NCBI GenBank assembly: GCA_028724905.1 | Contig: JAQYTG010000004.1 | Span: 62,001 to 126,000 of the forward strand | DNA: 64,000 nt | Source of the DNA: Actinomycetaceae bacterium | GTDB lineage: Bacteria; Actinomycetota; Actinomycetes; Actinomycetales; Actinomycetaceae | Direction of reading: 5' to 3' | In this document: piece after piece, positions 28,431-37,021 of the stretch | Position numbering within the stretch: the stretch's first letter is position 1 | Layout of the letters: each line of letters begins with the position of its first letter | Notes under the pieces: model-generated | Seen by the model: only the letters and a program-made list of their open reading frames with translations | What the model was told of the DNA's origin: nothing | Database searches by the model: none | Program-made: the position numbers and the translations under genes

Positions 28431-29747
28431 TCAGAGCTTCCCGTGAGCTTTGAGCTCAATATAAGCGTCGGCAATAGCCGGAGGAAGTTCGTCGGCTCCT
28501 GCCTGTATCACCGTAGCTCCAAGCTGCTGGAGATTGCGGATTACTGCCGCTACTTCCAGTTCGGAACGCGCATCCGCTGCTGTCTGGAACGCCTGGAAAG
28601 CGTCGTCACCAGCTTTCAGGGGATGGACTTTGAGGGAGTCGGGTAGAAGATCAGCTTTGGCCCGCTGCACGGAACCGATCAAAACGGTGTGTCGTGACGT
28701 CAGCTTGGGGAGAACGTCGAGCAGCCCATCAGAGATTGCAGACAAACCAACAGTGGTGAGTACGATCACCAGTGCGCGTTGACGGGTGAAACGATCAATA
28801 TCGCTCGCTGCCAGTTGCCAATCAGTAGCTTCCAGGCTTGGCTCTACGTCTGCAAATGCTTCTCCAAGACGATTGATCATGCCTGTCCCGCGGGAGTCAG
28901 TCAAGGCCGAGCGTACTTGAGAATCGAGAGTGAGCACGCGCACGCGGTCGCCAGCGCGTCCGGCGAGTGCCGCCATCAGCAGACTCGTCTCAATATAGGC
29001 ATCGAACGCCGGATTTTCCCCAATCCGCAATGCCCCGCCGCGCCCAGAATCAGCCACGATAATCACTCGGCGATCCCGCTCTGGCCGCCATGTGCGCACC
29101 ACTGTCGTACCTAAGCGGGCAGTGGAACGCCAGTCGATAGCGCGCACGTCGTCACCAGCTACGTATTCGCGCAGAGAGTCGAACTCAGTGCCTTGGCCGC
29201 GCGTGAGGAGCAGTGCCCGCCCCTCTAGCTCTCTGAGCCGACTGACGCGAGCAGGTAGATGCTTGCGCGAACTAAACGCCGGAAGTACCCGCACATCCCA
29301 CAGCGTAGCGCGAGAGCTCTGGCGGCCAGCAAGCCCTAACGGGCCGTGCAGACGCACAGTGATATGTTCAGATTTACGGGTGCCGCGCCGGCGCGGTGTG
29401 ATGGTGGAGGTGGTGCTCATCGTAGCTCCGGGAGCCAGATTGAAACTGTGCCGGTTAGGATTGACATCGGCAGAGGGCGGCCAGGCATCGCGCCACTGGC
29501 CGCACATCCGACGGGTGGAGGTATTGCTCAGCGTGAACGTCTGTTCAAGAGCTATATGTACGCGGGTCGAGGGAGCTGCCTCACGCTGAAAGCTGAGTTG
29601 CTTCGGGGAGGGAGCGAGTGCGGCATCCATCAGGCAGGCGAGCGCCAGCACACATTCAAAAAGCGCCACGGCAGCTAATGAACTTGTGAACAGAGCGACG
29701 AAAATGCCTACCAGAGAGACCACGGCAGCAGAAAAACGGATGTACAC
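28431..29747 (-). CDS. DUF58 domain protein (vWA-like)
   Basis: A 438-residue protein with one or two N-terminal membrane helices (VVSLVGIFVALFTSSLAAVA) and a DUF58 domain. The diagnostic block is DSLREYVAGDDVRAIDWRST followed by VVRTWRPERDRRVIIVADSG, the start of a vWA fold with a partly kept metal-site pattern (DSGRG). DUF58 proteins pair with MoxR AAA+ ATPases as chaperone-like modules that may insert metals or mature complexes. The gene starts 12 bases after moxR ends, on the same strand, consistent with one operon. Confidence 0.85.
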   Translation of the reverse strand: MYIRFSAAVVSLVGIFVALFTSSLAAVALFECVLALACLMDAALAPSPKQLSFQREAAPSTRVHIALEQTFTLSNTSTRRMCGQWRDAWPPSADVNPNRHSFNLAPGATMSTTSTITPRRRGTRKSEHITVRLHGPLGLAGRQSSRATLWDVRVLPAFSSRKHLPARVSRLRELEGRALLLTRGQGTEFDSLREYVAGDDVRAIDWRSTARLGTTVVRTWRPERDRRVIIVADSGRGGALRIGENPAFDAYIETSLLMAALAGRAGDRVRVLTLDSQVRSALTDSRGTGMINRLGEAFADVEPSLEATDWQLAASDIDRFTRQRALVIVLTTVGLSAISDGLLDVLPKLTSRHTVLIGSVQRAKADLLPDSLKVHPLKAGDDAFQAFQTAADARSELEVAAVIRNLQQLGATVIQAGADELPPAIADAYIELKAHGKL

Positions 29748-29759
29748 AGCTGCTCACAA

Positions 29760-30929
29760 TCACCGCGGTGCCGGTACGGATGCGAGAATGGTCGAGAGTA
29801 CTTGCGCTGTGGTGAGGCCATCGAGCTCTGCTTCGGGCTGGAGTCGCATCCGGTGCCCGAGGGCAGCCAGTGCGAAGGCTTTCACGTCGTCAGGGATCAC
29901 GAAGTTGCGCCCGTTGAGCCAAGCCCAGGCTCGGCAGATAGCCAACAAAGCGGTGGTGCCGCGTGGAGATACCGCCACCTGCACGGCGGGGTTGGAACGG
30001 GTGGCGCGTACCAGCTCTACGATGTACCCCAAAATAGCTTCGTGCACGCTCACGTTTTTCACCTGTGCGCGCGCTGCCAGGATATCCTCAGCGCTGGCTA
30101 CAGCAGTGATTCCAGCCGAATCGAGGTTGCTCGGATCAAATGTTCCTGCGTGACGCCGCAGCATCTCCAGCTCAACCTCGCGCTCAGGTAGGGGCACCTG
30201 CACTTTCATCAAGAAACGATCTAACTGAGCCTCTGGCAACGAGTAGGTGCCTTCATATTCGATTGGATTTTGCGTGGCAACCACTAAGAATGGGTCGGGA
30301 AGAGCTTTCGCTTGGCCATCGACGGACACTTGATGCTCGGCCATCGCTTCGAGCAGCGCAGCTTGAGTCTTCGGAGGGGTGCGGTTGATTTCATCAGCCA
30401 GCAAGATATTCGTGAAAACGGGTCCAGGGCGGAACGTAAATTCTCCGGTCGAATTTGAATAGATCAGCGAGCCGGTGAGATCTCCAGGCATGAGATCAGG
30501 GGTGAACTGTACACGTTTGAAGTCGGTGGCGAGCGCCACTGCAAGGGCACGCACCAACAGGGTTTTTGCCGTTCCTGGCACTCCCTCAAGCAGGATATGG
30601 CCGCCGGTGAGCAGCCCAATCAGGGTGGCGCTCACGGCTTGATCCTGCCCGACGACGGCTTTAGCGATCTCTGTGCGTACCTGCCTAAACGTTCCTGCCA
30701 AGTCGGTAGGTTCGGGTGCGCCGGTGGGTTCGGATGTACCCGAGAGGTCGGGAGTGCCGGCGAGGGCGGGTGTGCTTGCACGTTCAGGTGTACTGGCTAG
30801 GTTCGGTGTACCGGCCAGGTTGGGTGTGCCGGAGGGGGTTGGTGTGCCGGCGAGTGCAGGTGTGCTTGGAAATTCGGGAGTACCCCCAAGTTCGGGCACA
30901 CCGTTAGTTTCTTGCTCAGGAACGGTCAT
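29760..30929 (-). CDS. MoxR-type AAA+ ATPase with repeat-rich N-terminus
   Basis: A 389-residue AAA+ ATPase. From about residue 75: [20 protein letters not shown], Walker A GVPGTAKT, Walker [21 protein letters not shown] with the MoxR motif [10 protein letters not shown], sensor 1 [13 protein letters not shown] and the lid region [20 protein letters not shown]. It probably remodels a partner together with the DUF58 protein. Residues about 6-72 are an unusual tandem of GTPxLAGTP-like six-residue units; ordinary MoxR proteins start close to the VGQ helix. It overlaps the DUF4350 gene upstream by 14 bases. Confidence 0.88.
   Translation of the reverse strand: MTVPEQETNGVPELGGTPEFPSTPALAGTPTPSGTPNLAGTPNLASTPERASTPALAGTPDLSGTSEPTGAPEPTDLAGTFRQVRTEIAKAVVGQDQAVSATLIGLLTGGHILLEGVPGTAKTLLVRALAVALATDFKRVQFTPDLMPGDLTGSLIYSNSTGEFTFRPGPVFTNILLADEINRTPPKTQAALLEAMAEHQVSVDGQAKALPDPFLVVATQNPIEYEGTYSLPEAQLDRFLMKVQVPLPEREVELEMLRRHAGTFDPSNLDSAGITAVASAEDILAARAQVKNVSVHEAILGYIVELVRATRSNPAVQVAVSPRGTTALLAICRAWAWLNGRNFVIPDDVKAFALAALGHRMRLQPEAELDGLTTAQVLSTILASVPAPR
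30715..30905 (-). repeat. About ten 18-bp tandem repeats in the moxR 5' end
   Basis: The plus strand repeats words like GGTGTGCCGGCGAGTGCAGG with changes, coding for (G/S)TPxLAGTP-type units in the minus-strand protein. The period stays a multiple of three, so the frame is kept. Confidence 0.85.
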
Positions 30930-32109
30930 GAGTGAACTCCTTCTCTAAATCGCCCACCGCTGAAGCAAGCTGGGCAAGATCTGTTTGAGTGTCGATAGGT
31001 TGAGTGTAAAGAGTGCGCATCACGGCCTCTGGATCGCCGTGGCAGGCGCTGGCAACAGCTAATGCAACCTCGGTGGGCGTGGCGTTAGCAGCCAGGCCGA
31101 GCCGCTGCGCATGGCGGGCAATGAAAGCAGAGCGCAACACTCGTGCAGCGTGTGCCAGATCGCGGTTTGTGCGATAGAGCCGAGCTCGGCCGGTATTAGC
31201 CTCTTCTGCAGGCACGGCCACGGGCAGCGGCTCGGCCACCAGTTTGCCAAATCGGCGTGCCGAGACCAGCATAAACCATGCTCCGCTGGCGACGGCTGCC
31301 ACAAATGCCAGGAAAAGCCATGCGGGCAGCTTGCCGGTGGCAGCCAGTGCACTGACGTCACCAGGTGTATATCCCTCTACCCACAGCAGTGTGGGATGCT
31401 GGCTGAGGGCTCGCATGGCCACGCCGGCGTTGTCGAATTCTCCTAAGTATTGATTGGTGAGCGCAGTAGCTGCCCCAAAGTAAAACACCTGAGGATAGCG
31501 TTCAGACTGAATCCACGCAGAGCCGTAAGTCGCATCGAAGCAATGCGACTGGTTCTGGGCACGAACCATTACTTGACTCACAGGGCCGAGAGTGGATCCA
31601 TCGGCGTCTGCTTCCACCAGTGTGGCCGGAGTACACGAGCGGGCACTCACCTGACTCTTTGCTGCAGGCTCGTCCTCACGAGCAAGAGCAGACGTCCAAG
31701 CATCCTCACCGAACCCCCAGGCGTCCCGACTCCACCAGGAAGACGTGCCCAGTAAAATTATTGTGGCTCCAGACTCTTTGAGTGCGTTTGCGTCTTCCTC
31801 CTCCAGTTCTATCTCCATCGGATCTATGAGTAGCACTGTGGTGGTGGCATTTGCCCGCTTCAGATCGGCAGCCGTTTGCGCGTGTACAACGTCTACTCCG
31901 GCATCGGTGAGTAGCTGTGCGAGAGCGCCGCCGCCATTGGGATCGAGAGAGGCGGGGGAGTAAGGGCGGTGATCGTTGCGGGTGCTCAGCATCATATTGG
32001 CAATTCCCGCAGCAATGGCGAGCACTGCGATGACGACGCCGAGAATAATTCCGGTGCGCAGGCGATGTGCGGGGGCGGCGCTGGCGTCCGTGGCGTGGGT
32101 GGTGCTCAT
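30916..32109 (-). CDS. DUF4350 domain membrane protein
   Basis: A 397-residue protein with an N-terminal helix (GIILGVVIAVLAIAAGIANMM), an extracellular DUF4350 domain (SPASLDPNGGGALAQLLTDA starts it; TTTVLLIDP and GATIILLGTSSWW follow), a second helix (FLAFVAAVASGAWFMLVSA) and a cytoplasmic tail with RDLAHAARVLRSAFIARHAQ. The fold is related to glutamine amidotransferase-like ThuA/DUF4350 proteins; function unknown. It overlaps its neighbours on both sides (ATG overlaps the DUF4129 stop), so the DUF4129-DUF4350-MoxR-DUF58 block is one operon. Confidence 0.85.
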   Translation of the reverse strand: MSTTHATDASAAPAHRLRTGIILGVVIAVLAIAAGIANMMLSTRNDHRPYSPASLDPNGGGALAQLLTDAGVDVVHAQTAADLKRANATTTVLLIDPMEIELEEEDANALKESGATIILLGTSSWWSRDAWGFGEDAWTSALAREDEPAAKSQVSARSCTPATLVEADADGSTLGPVSQVMVRAQNQSHCFDATYGSAWIQSERYPQVFYFGAATALTNQYLGEFDNAGVAMRALSQHPTLLWVEGYTPGDVSALAATGKLPAWLFLAFVAAVASGAWFMLVSARRFGKLVAEPLPVAVPAEEANTGRARLYRTNRDLAHAARVLRSAFIARHAQRLGLAANATPTEVALAVASACHGDPEAVMRTLYTQPIDTQTDLAQLASAVGDLEKEFTHDRS

Positions 32110-32798
32110 ACGGCCACCTCGCTTGGGCCGGCTGAATCCCTCGCGCTGGCCGAAGCCGCAGGGCTGCCCGAGCTAGCGCTGCGCACAAAATCGGCGAGCT
32201 CCTCTAGATCAGCCAGGGATCGTTCATCGGCGTGCAGATCGGCAAAAAATACTTCATTAAACCAAGCGGCTCCGCGCATAAACAGCTCTCGATGCCCCAT
32301 TTTGTCTGCTGCGGCTTCGGCCGCCTCGGTGGCAGTGAGCCCTGGGCGCAGAGTCAGCTCTCCGCGTTCACTCAAGAGCCGGATGACGGCGCGGAACAGT
32401 TCGATGACGCTCATGTCGTAGTTGTGCTCACGCTGCGCCTGGGCTGCTGCCGCAAAAAGTTGATCGGAGGAACGGGCATCCCCAAAGAGTGCCTGCGAGC
32501 CAACAGATCCAAGCTGTGCGCTGCTGGCCGCGCCCGTGCGTGCACGCACGGAACGCCACACGAGCAGGGCGATCACTGCTGCTGCGATGATTACCAGCAC
32601 GGTGAGCAAGATCGTCACTGTGCCGCGATTGCCGACTGCCATGATGTTCGCACTGAAAAGCTCGCTGATCCAGTCGATGATTCGTTGGAGCAGCGTTTCT
32701 TGCTCGTGGTATTTCGATTTGGCAAGCTCGTTTTCCGCCCATTGCTGGGCGGTGTGATCACTGGGATCGGCGGCAAGGAGGAGCAGTGACGTGAGCAT
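32106..32798 (-). CDS. DUF4129 domain protein
   Basis: A 230-residue protein with a short N-terminal part, one membrane helix (GTVTILLTVLVIIAAAVIALLVW) and a C-terminal cytoplasmic DUF4129 domain (YDMSVIELFRAVIRLLSERGE, then LTATEAAEAAADKMG, then AWFNEVFFADLHADERSLAD). DUF4129 is a common partner of DUF58/MoxR and transglutaminase-like proteins; its molecular role is unknown. There is a 9-base gap after the preceding membrane-domain gene on the same strand. Confidence 0.82.
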   Translation of the reverse strand: MLTSLLLLAADPSDHTAQQWAENELAKSKYHEQETLLQRIIDWISELFSANIMAVGNRGTVTILLTVLVIIAAAVIALLVWRSVRARTGAASSAQLGSVGSQALFGDARSSDQLFAAAAQAQREHNYDMSVIELFRAVIRLLSERGELTLRPGLTATEAAEAAADKMGHRELFMRGAAWFNEVFFADLHADERSLADLEELADFVRSASSGSPAASASARDSAGPSEVAV

Positions 32799-32807
32799 GG
32801 GAGAGCC

Positions 32808-34133
32808 TCAGGCCTGGCCGTTTGTTTCCTGAATCAGACGCAGGTGGAAATTCTCGCGCCGGAAGCGCATATTCACATAGATCAGATTCATCAGTACGCA
32901 TTCGACGGGAGCGAGTGCCATAGAAAAGGCCACAGACATTCCGAGGGATGACACAAAGACTACGGCAGAGGTGGCGGCAGAGCTTGACGCTAGCTCAACG
33001 ACCACTGCAATGATCCCGAAAAAGCCGCCTACCACACTGCCTATCACGCTCGAAATAAGGGTGACGACGATGACCGTGCCGAGCAGGTATCCGAACGAGC
33101 CTTTGGTGAGCTGCCATGAGCGGCGGATAGCGCGGATAGGACCGATGTTTTCAGCCACGATAGCGCTGGGTGCCAGCGCGAAGCGCAGGTAGAACATCAT
33201 CATGCCGAGATAGAGCAGCAGGAAGATAGCGAGGATCAGCAGTAGCACTCCCAATGCGGCCACGGGGAAATCGTCGCTGCTGACGGTGGCGGAATCGGCA
33301 AAGAAGACCGCCGGTCCAGCCGCTGCAAAGGCAACAATCATGAAGATCACGAACACGACTGCGAAGACGGCTCCAACGATGGCGTCAAAGCCGAGCACTC
33401 GTGCGAATGTGCTACCGGCCCGTTTTTTCATCAGGGCGAAGGATTCTTTAAGGCTTACTTTTTGCCCACGTACGGAAGCAATCGTCACGCGGGTGCCGAC
33501 GATCGTCACAAAAATTTGCACGATAAAACTCAGGACGATTGTGGCAATAGTACCTGATCCGGCGATAGCTTTGGCGGAGTCGAGAGCTGAACCCATCGGC
33601 GTCAGCACCGACGTTTCTCCTGAGAGAAGCTCAAATATCGCCGAGAAAAGCCCCACAATCAACCCCATAATGAGCGGAAAGACGAAGTAAGCCACAGGGT
33701 TGAACTTCAGGAGACGGAATGCCGCGTCCAGAGTGTCTCCGATGCCAAGTGGGCGCAGTGGGATTACGGTGCCGTAGCCATGCTGAAAATGGTGAGTTTG
33801 GGCATTTGCTTCGCCAAACTGACCGTAGCCACCCGCATGAGGTGCGGCAGGATTAGGGGGAATGGGCGCAGCGTATGCGGGTGCTCCAGGATTTGCGTAC
33901 CCTTGCGCGTATCCTTGCTGGTATCCCTGCGGAGGATAGCTTTGGGCTGCTGGATCGTACTGCGCATAGCCTGGCTGGGGAGATCCTTGCACTGGATTCT
34001 GTGCGAGATTGGTATTCGTGCGGGTATCCGAGGTATTCGTGCGGGTATTCGAATTCGGCGCCGTGTTGGAGGTAGGAGACCCGTTGGGGGTAAAAGAACC
34101 GTCAGGGGTAAAAGAATTAGGATCAATACTCAT
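32808..34133 (-). CDS. Membrane protein with glycerophosphodiesterase-type membrane domain
   Basis: A 441-residue protein. Residues 1-120 are a disordered, cytoplasmic Asn/Thr/Pro/Gly/Tyr/Gln-rich region built of short repeats (NTRTNTSDTRTNTN; GYQQGYAQGYANPGAP). It is followed by about seven helices matching the GPDPase membrane domain found in actinobacterial proteins near MtrAB (RPLGIGDTLDAAFRLLKFNP; AIVAENIGPIRAIRRSWQLT). There is no catalytic phosphodiesterase domain. It is divergent from mtrA by about 160 bp and is the first gene of the DUF4129/DUF4350/MoxR/DUF58 operon. Confidence 0.75.
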   Translation of the reverse strand: MSIDPNSFTPDGSFTPNGSPTSNTAPNSNTRTNTSDTRTNTNLAQNPVQGSPQPGYAQYDPAAQSYPPQGYQQGYAQGYANPGAPAYAAPIPPNPAAPHAGGYGQFGEANAQTHHFQHGYGTVIPLRPLGIGDTLDAAFRLLKFNPVAYFVFPLIMGLIVGLFSAIFELLSGETSVLTPMGSALDSAKAIAGSGTIATIVLSFIVQIFVTIVGTRVTIASVRGQKVSLKESFALMKKRAGSTFARVLGFDAIVGAVFAVVFVIFMIVAFAAAGPAVFFADSATVSSDDFPVAALGVLLLILAIFLLLYLGMMMFYLRFALAPSAIVAENIGPIRAIRRSWQLTKGSFGYLLGTVIVVTLISSVIGSVVGGFFGIIAVVVELASSSAATSAVVFVSSLGMSVAFSMALAPVECVLMNLIYVNMRFRRENFHLRLIQETNGQA

Positions 34134-34292
34134 ACAGGAAATCCTCTAGTCGCTAGCTACTTCTGCGACTCAGTTTAATAGATTCTTGAGTTCAGTAGCA
34201 GATCTTCCCAGCTGGTAGGAAGAGTGACACAGAGTTTTTGCGCTAAACTGAAGACGTCGATCGGCGGCACGGATGTGGGAGAAAGAGCGTAT

Positions 34293-34973
34293 ATGAGCCA
34301 GAAAATTCTTGTGGTTGATGACGATCCTGGCATTTCAGAGATGGTAGCGATTCTTCTAGAATCTGAGGGGTATGCGGCTATTACGGTGGCTAATGGGTTG
34401 CAGGTGCTCCCGATTTTTCACGCTGAGCGGCCAGATTTAGTGCTGCTCGACGTCATGCTTCCAGGGATGGATGGCGTGTCAGTATGCCGTCAGCTGCGTT
34501 CAGAATCAGATGTGCCCATCATTATGATGAGTGCTAAAACCGATTCGGTGGACGTCATTGCTGGTTTGGAAGCTGGCGCAGACGATTATGTGACGAAACC
34601 ATTTGAAAACTCCGTGCTCATCGCGCGCGTGAAAGCTCGTCTACGCCGGCAAGAATCGGAGCCGGAAAAGCTGCATATCGGGGATCTCACGATTGATCTA
34701 GCTGCTCACGAAGTGTTGCGAGGGGAGCAGAAGCTGCATCTCACACCGCTTGAATTTGAGCTGCTCTCGGTGCTGGCGCGCAAACCACACCAGGTATTCT
34801 CACGAGAAGAGCTGCTGGAAGTTGTGTGGGGGTATCGGCACGCCGCTGATACCCGACTCGTCAATGTGCATATACAGAGGCTGCGTTCCAAAGTGGAGCA
34901 CGATCCTGAACGGCCCGAGATTGTGCTCACCGTGCGGGGCGTTGGATATCGAGCAGGATCTGTGCAGGCGTGA
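34293..34973 (+). CDS. mtrA: Response regulator MtrA
   Basis: A 226-residue OmpR/PhoB-type regulator. The receiver domain has VVDDDPGISEMVAILLESEG, the phosphorylated Asp in LVLLDVMLPGMDG and the Lys in DYVTKPFENSVLIARVKARL. The DNA-binding winged helix has HLTPLEFELLSVLARKPHQV and VVWGYRHAADTRLVNVHIQR. MtrA with sensor MtrB governs cell-wall and division genes in actinobacteria. ATG 34293 is chosen over the upstream frame start because it begins the conserved receiver and has GGGAGAAAG before it. Its stop overlaps the mtrB GTG. Confidence 0.92.
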   Translation: MSQKILVVDDDPGISEMVAILLESEGYAAITVANGLQVLPIFHAERPDLVLLDVMLPGMDGVSVCRQLRSESDVPIIMMSAKTDSVDVIAGLEAGADDYVTKPFENSVLIARVKARLRRQESEPEKLHIGDLTIDLAAHEVLRGEQKLHLTPLEFELLSVLARKPHQVFSREELLEVVWGYRHAADTRLVNVHIQRLRSKVEHDPERPEIVLTVRGVGYRAGSVQA

Positions 34974-36910
34974 ATTCCTCATCTGCTGATGGCTCTCTCC
35001 TTACGCCTGAGCTGCCGGTTCAGGAATCGGGTGCGCGCTCCGCGCTTTCTCCCGCCACTACCGCTGCAGCTTCTTCTGGAGCTTCTCCTGTGGTTAGTCC
35101 GCGGGAGCGTGGCGCTTTTTTTGAACGGATCTGGTCTGCCATCACGGGCGTACGTCACTTATGGAGCTCGTCGCTCAGATTGCGCGTGATTACAATCATT
35201 CTCATCGGCGGCACAGTGGGGGCTTCCATCGTGGGCGTGGTGATCACTGCTCAAGAGCGGGCGGCGATCTTCGATCAGGCTGTGCGGGTGAATGTGGAGC
35301 AGTTTTCGAATGAATCGGCTGCGGCTCAAGAGAAGTTTTCAGCAGGTTTGGCATACACCACGGGGCAGACGCAGCAGGTGGCCAACAATTTAGTGGCATC
35401 TATGTACGATCCAGCCCGTGGCCTTATGGGTGCGGTGCTGATGCGTAGCCAAGGGCAAGAAGCTACCCCAGCGCAGATTGTCGAGCCGTCCACGGCGAGC
35501 GCTGCTACATTGCGTTCGCTGGTTTCTGCGCAGCTGCGGGCAGAAGTGGCACATTCGCGGAATGTGGCGTGGCAATCGGTAGCTATCCCTCGCGATCCGC
35601 AAAACTATAGAGGAGCTACATCCCCAGGGATTGTGGTCGGTACGGCTTTGGAAATTCCCAGTTCTGGAGATTACGAACTCTATGCCGTCTACTCGTTGGA
35701 AAGCCAAGAATCGTTGCTCAACTCCAGCTACAGGGTACTCAGTTTCGGGATTGTGGCATTTATTTTGGCGCTCACGCTGCTCATTGTGTTGGTTTTGCGT
35801 ATGGTGCTACGGCCAATTCAAGAAGCCTCAGAGGGGGCTCGGCAGCTTGCGCAAGGAGCTCTTGATACCCGCATGGATGTCGAAGGCTCTGATGAGTTAG
35901 CTCAGCTAGCGACGTCGTTCAATCAAATGGCCAGTTCTCTTGAAGATCAATTTGCTCGCATGGAGCGCATGAGTGAGGTACAGACGGAGTTTGTCTCAGC
36001 CGTTAGCCATGAGTTGCGTTCGCCCGTGACGACGATCAGAATGGCCGGCCAACTCATCTACGATAAGCGAGACGAACTCTCTCCCGCGTTGAAACGTTCG
36101 GCAGAGCTGCAACACGATCAGCTGAACAATCTCGACTCTATGCTCTCCGATCTGTTGGAGATATCGAGGTATGATGCCGGAGCTATGAATCTCGCCGCTA
36201 CTGATGTCGATGTGGTAGAGATTGCCGAAAAGGTGGTGGAAATGGCACAGCCGCTGGCGCAATCCAACGGGGTGCAGGTGACGCTCACGCAGAGCGGAGA
36301 TACCACAGCGCAGGTGGAGCCGCGTCGTATTGAACGGGTGATCCGAAATCTGGTCGTGAATGCTGTGGAACACGGCGAGGCGCGTCCCGTTCAGGTGCGG
36401 GTCGTGGGTGGGCATGATGCCGTCGCTGTAGAAGTCATGGATCATGGGGTCGGCCTGAGCGATGAGCAAGCTGCGCACGTTTTTGATCGTTTCTGGAGGG
36501 CAGATACCTCGCGTGTGCGCAAGACGGGAGGTACTGGGCTCGGGCTCACGATTGCCCGTGAGGATGCGCTCATTCACGGTGGCTCTTTGAAAGCCATCGG
36601 CGAGCTGGGGGTGGGCTCGACATTTTTGCTAGTCGTGCCGAAACGTCCAGGTGCTCCATACACTTCTCCCATCAAACTCAAGAAGCCACAGCCAATAACG
36701 GAGTCTGCGGATAGAGCGCAATCTGTAGATATGCAGCAGGCGAACGTCGAGGAGCACGGCAAAGATAAACACAGCGCAGATAAACACAGCGCTGATGAGC
36801 GCAACGCAGATAAGCACGGTGCAGATAAGCGCAGCGTTGATAGGCACGGCGCAGATGAGCTTTCGGCAGACGGGGGGGGGAGAGACCGTGGATGCGTGCT
36901 TGAGCAATGA
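34970..36910 (+). CDS. mtrB: Sensor histidine kinase MtrB with variable tail
   Basis: A 646-residue kinase partnering MtrA. After 60 polar residues come TM1 (VITIILIGGTVGASIVGVVI), an extracellular sensor of about 160 residues, TM2 (GIVAFILALTLLIVLVLRM), HAMP, the phospho-His box VSAVSHELRSPVTTIRMAGQ and the ATPase boxes NLVVNAVEHGE, DHGVGL and TGGTGLGLTIARED. The core ends near residue 560; the tail is a hydrophilic, repeat-made extension rich in DKHSA units. A G9 run near the end decides the final frame. With one G fewer, translation would continue to 37025 and overlap the lpqB start by four bases. GTG start overlapping the mtrA stop. Confidence 0.9.
   Translation: MNSSSADGSLLTPELPVQESGARSALSPATTAAASSGASPVVSPRERGAFFERIWSAITGVRHLWSSSLRLRVITIILIGGTVGASIVGVVITAQERAAIFDQAVRVNVEQFSNESAAAQEKFSAGLAYTTGQTQQVANNLVASMYDPARGLMGAVLMRSQGQEATPAQIVEPSTASAATLRSLVSAQLRAEVAHSRNVAWQSVAIPRDPQNYRGATSPGIVVGTALEIPSSGDYELYAVYSLESQESLLNSSYRVLSFGIVAFILALTLLIVLVLRMVLRPIQEASEGARQLAQGALDTRMDVEGSDELAQLATSFNQMASSLEDQFARMERMSEVQTEFVSAVSHELRSPVTTIRMAGQLIYDKRDELSPALKRSAELQHDQLNNLDSMLSDLLEISRYDAGAMNLAATDVDVVEIAEKVVEMAQPLAQSNGVQVTLTQSGDTTAQVEPRRIERVIRNLVVNAVEHGEARPVQVRVVGGHDAVAVEVMDHGVGLSDEQAAHVFDRFWRADTSRVRKTGGTGLGLTIAREDALIHGGSLKAIGELGVGSTFLLVVPKRPGAPYTSPIKLKKPQPITESADRAQSVDMQQANVEEHGKDKHSADKHSADERNADKHGADKRSVDRHGADELSADGGGRDRGCVLEQ
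36764..36860 (+). repeat. 15-bp tandem repeats in the mtrB 3' end
   Basis: About six copies of a unit like GATAAGCACAGCGCA encode DKHSA/DERNA/DKHGA/DKRSV/DRHGA. The 15-base period keeps the frame, so copy number could change tail length without truncation. Confidence 0.85.
36872..36880 (+). repeat. G9 homopolymer inside the mtrB tail
   Basis: Nine consecutive G residues lie 30 bases before the present mtrB stop. The three reading frames after it end at different points; only the frame entered by losing one G (or gaining two) reaches the lpqB start. Confidence 0.9.
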
Positions 36911-37021
36911 GCAAGATGAACCATACGTGTACAAGCGAGGCGTAAAGGCTGCGGCGGAAGTTGCGCGAGAAGATGGAGCGACGGTGCCCACCGCGGAAAC
37001 CCGTGAAGATGGTGATGCCTC

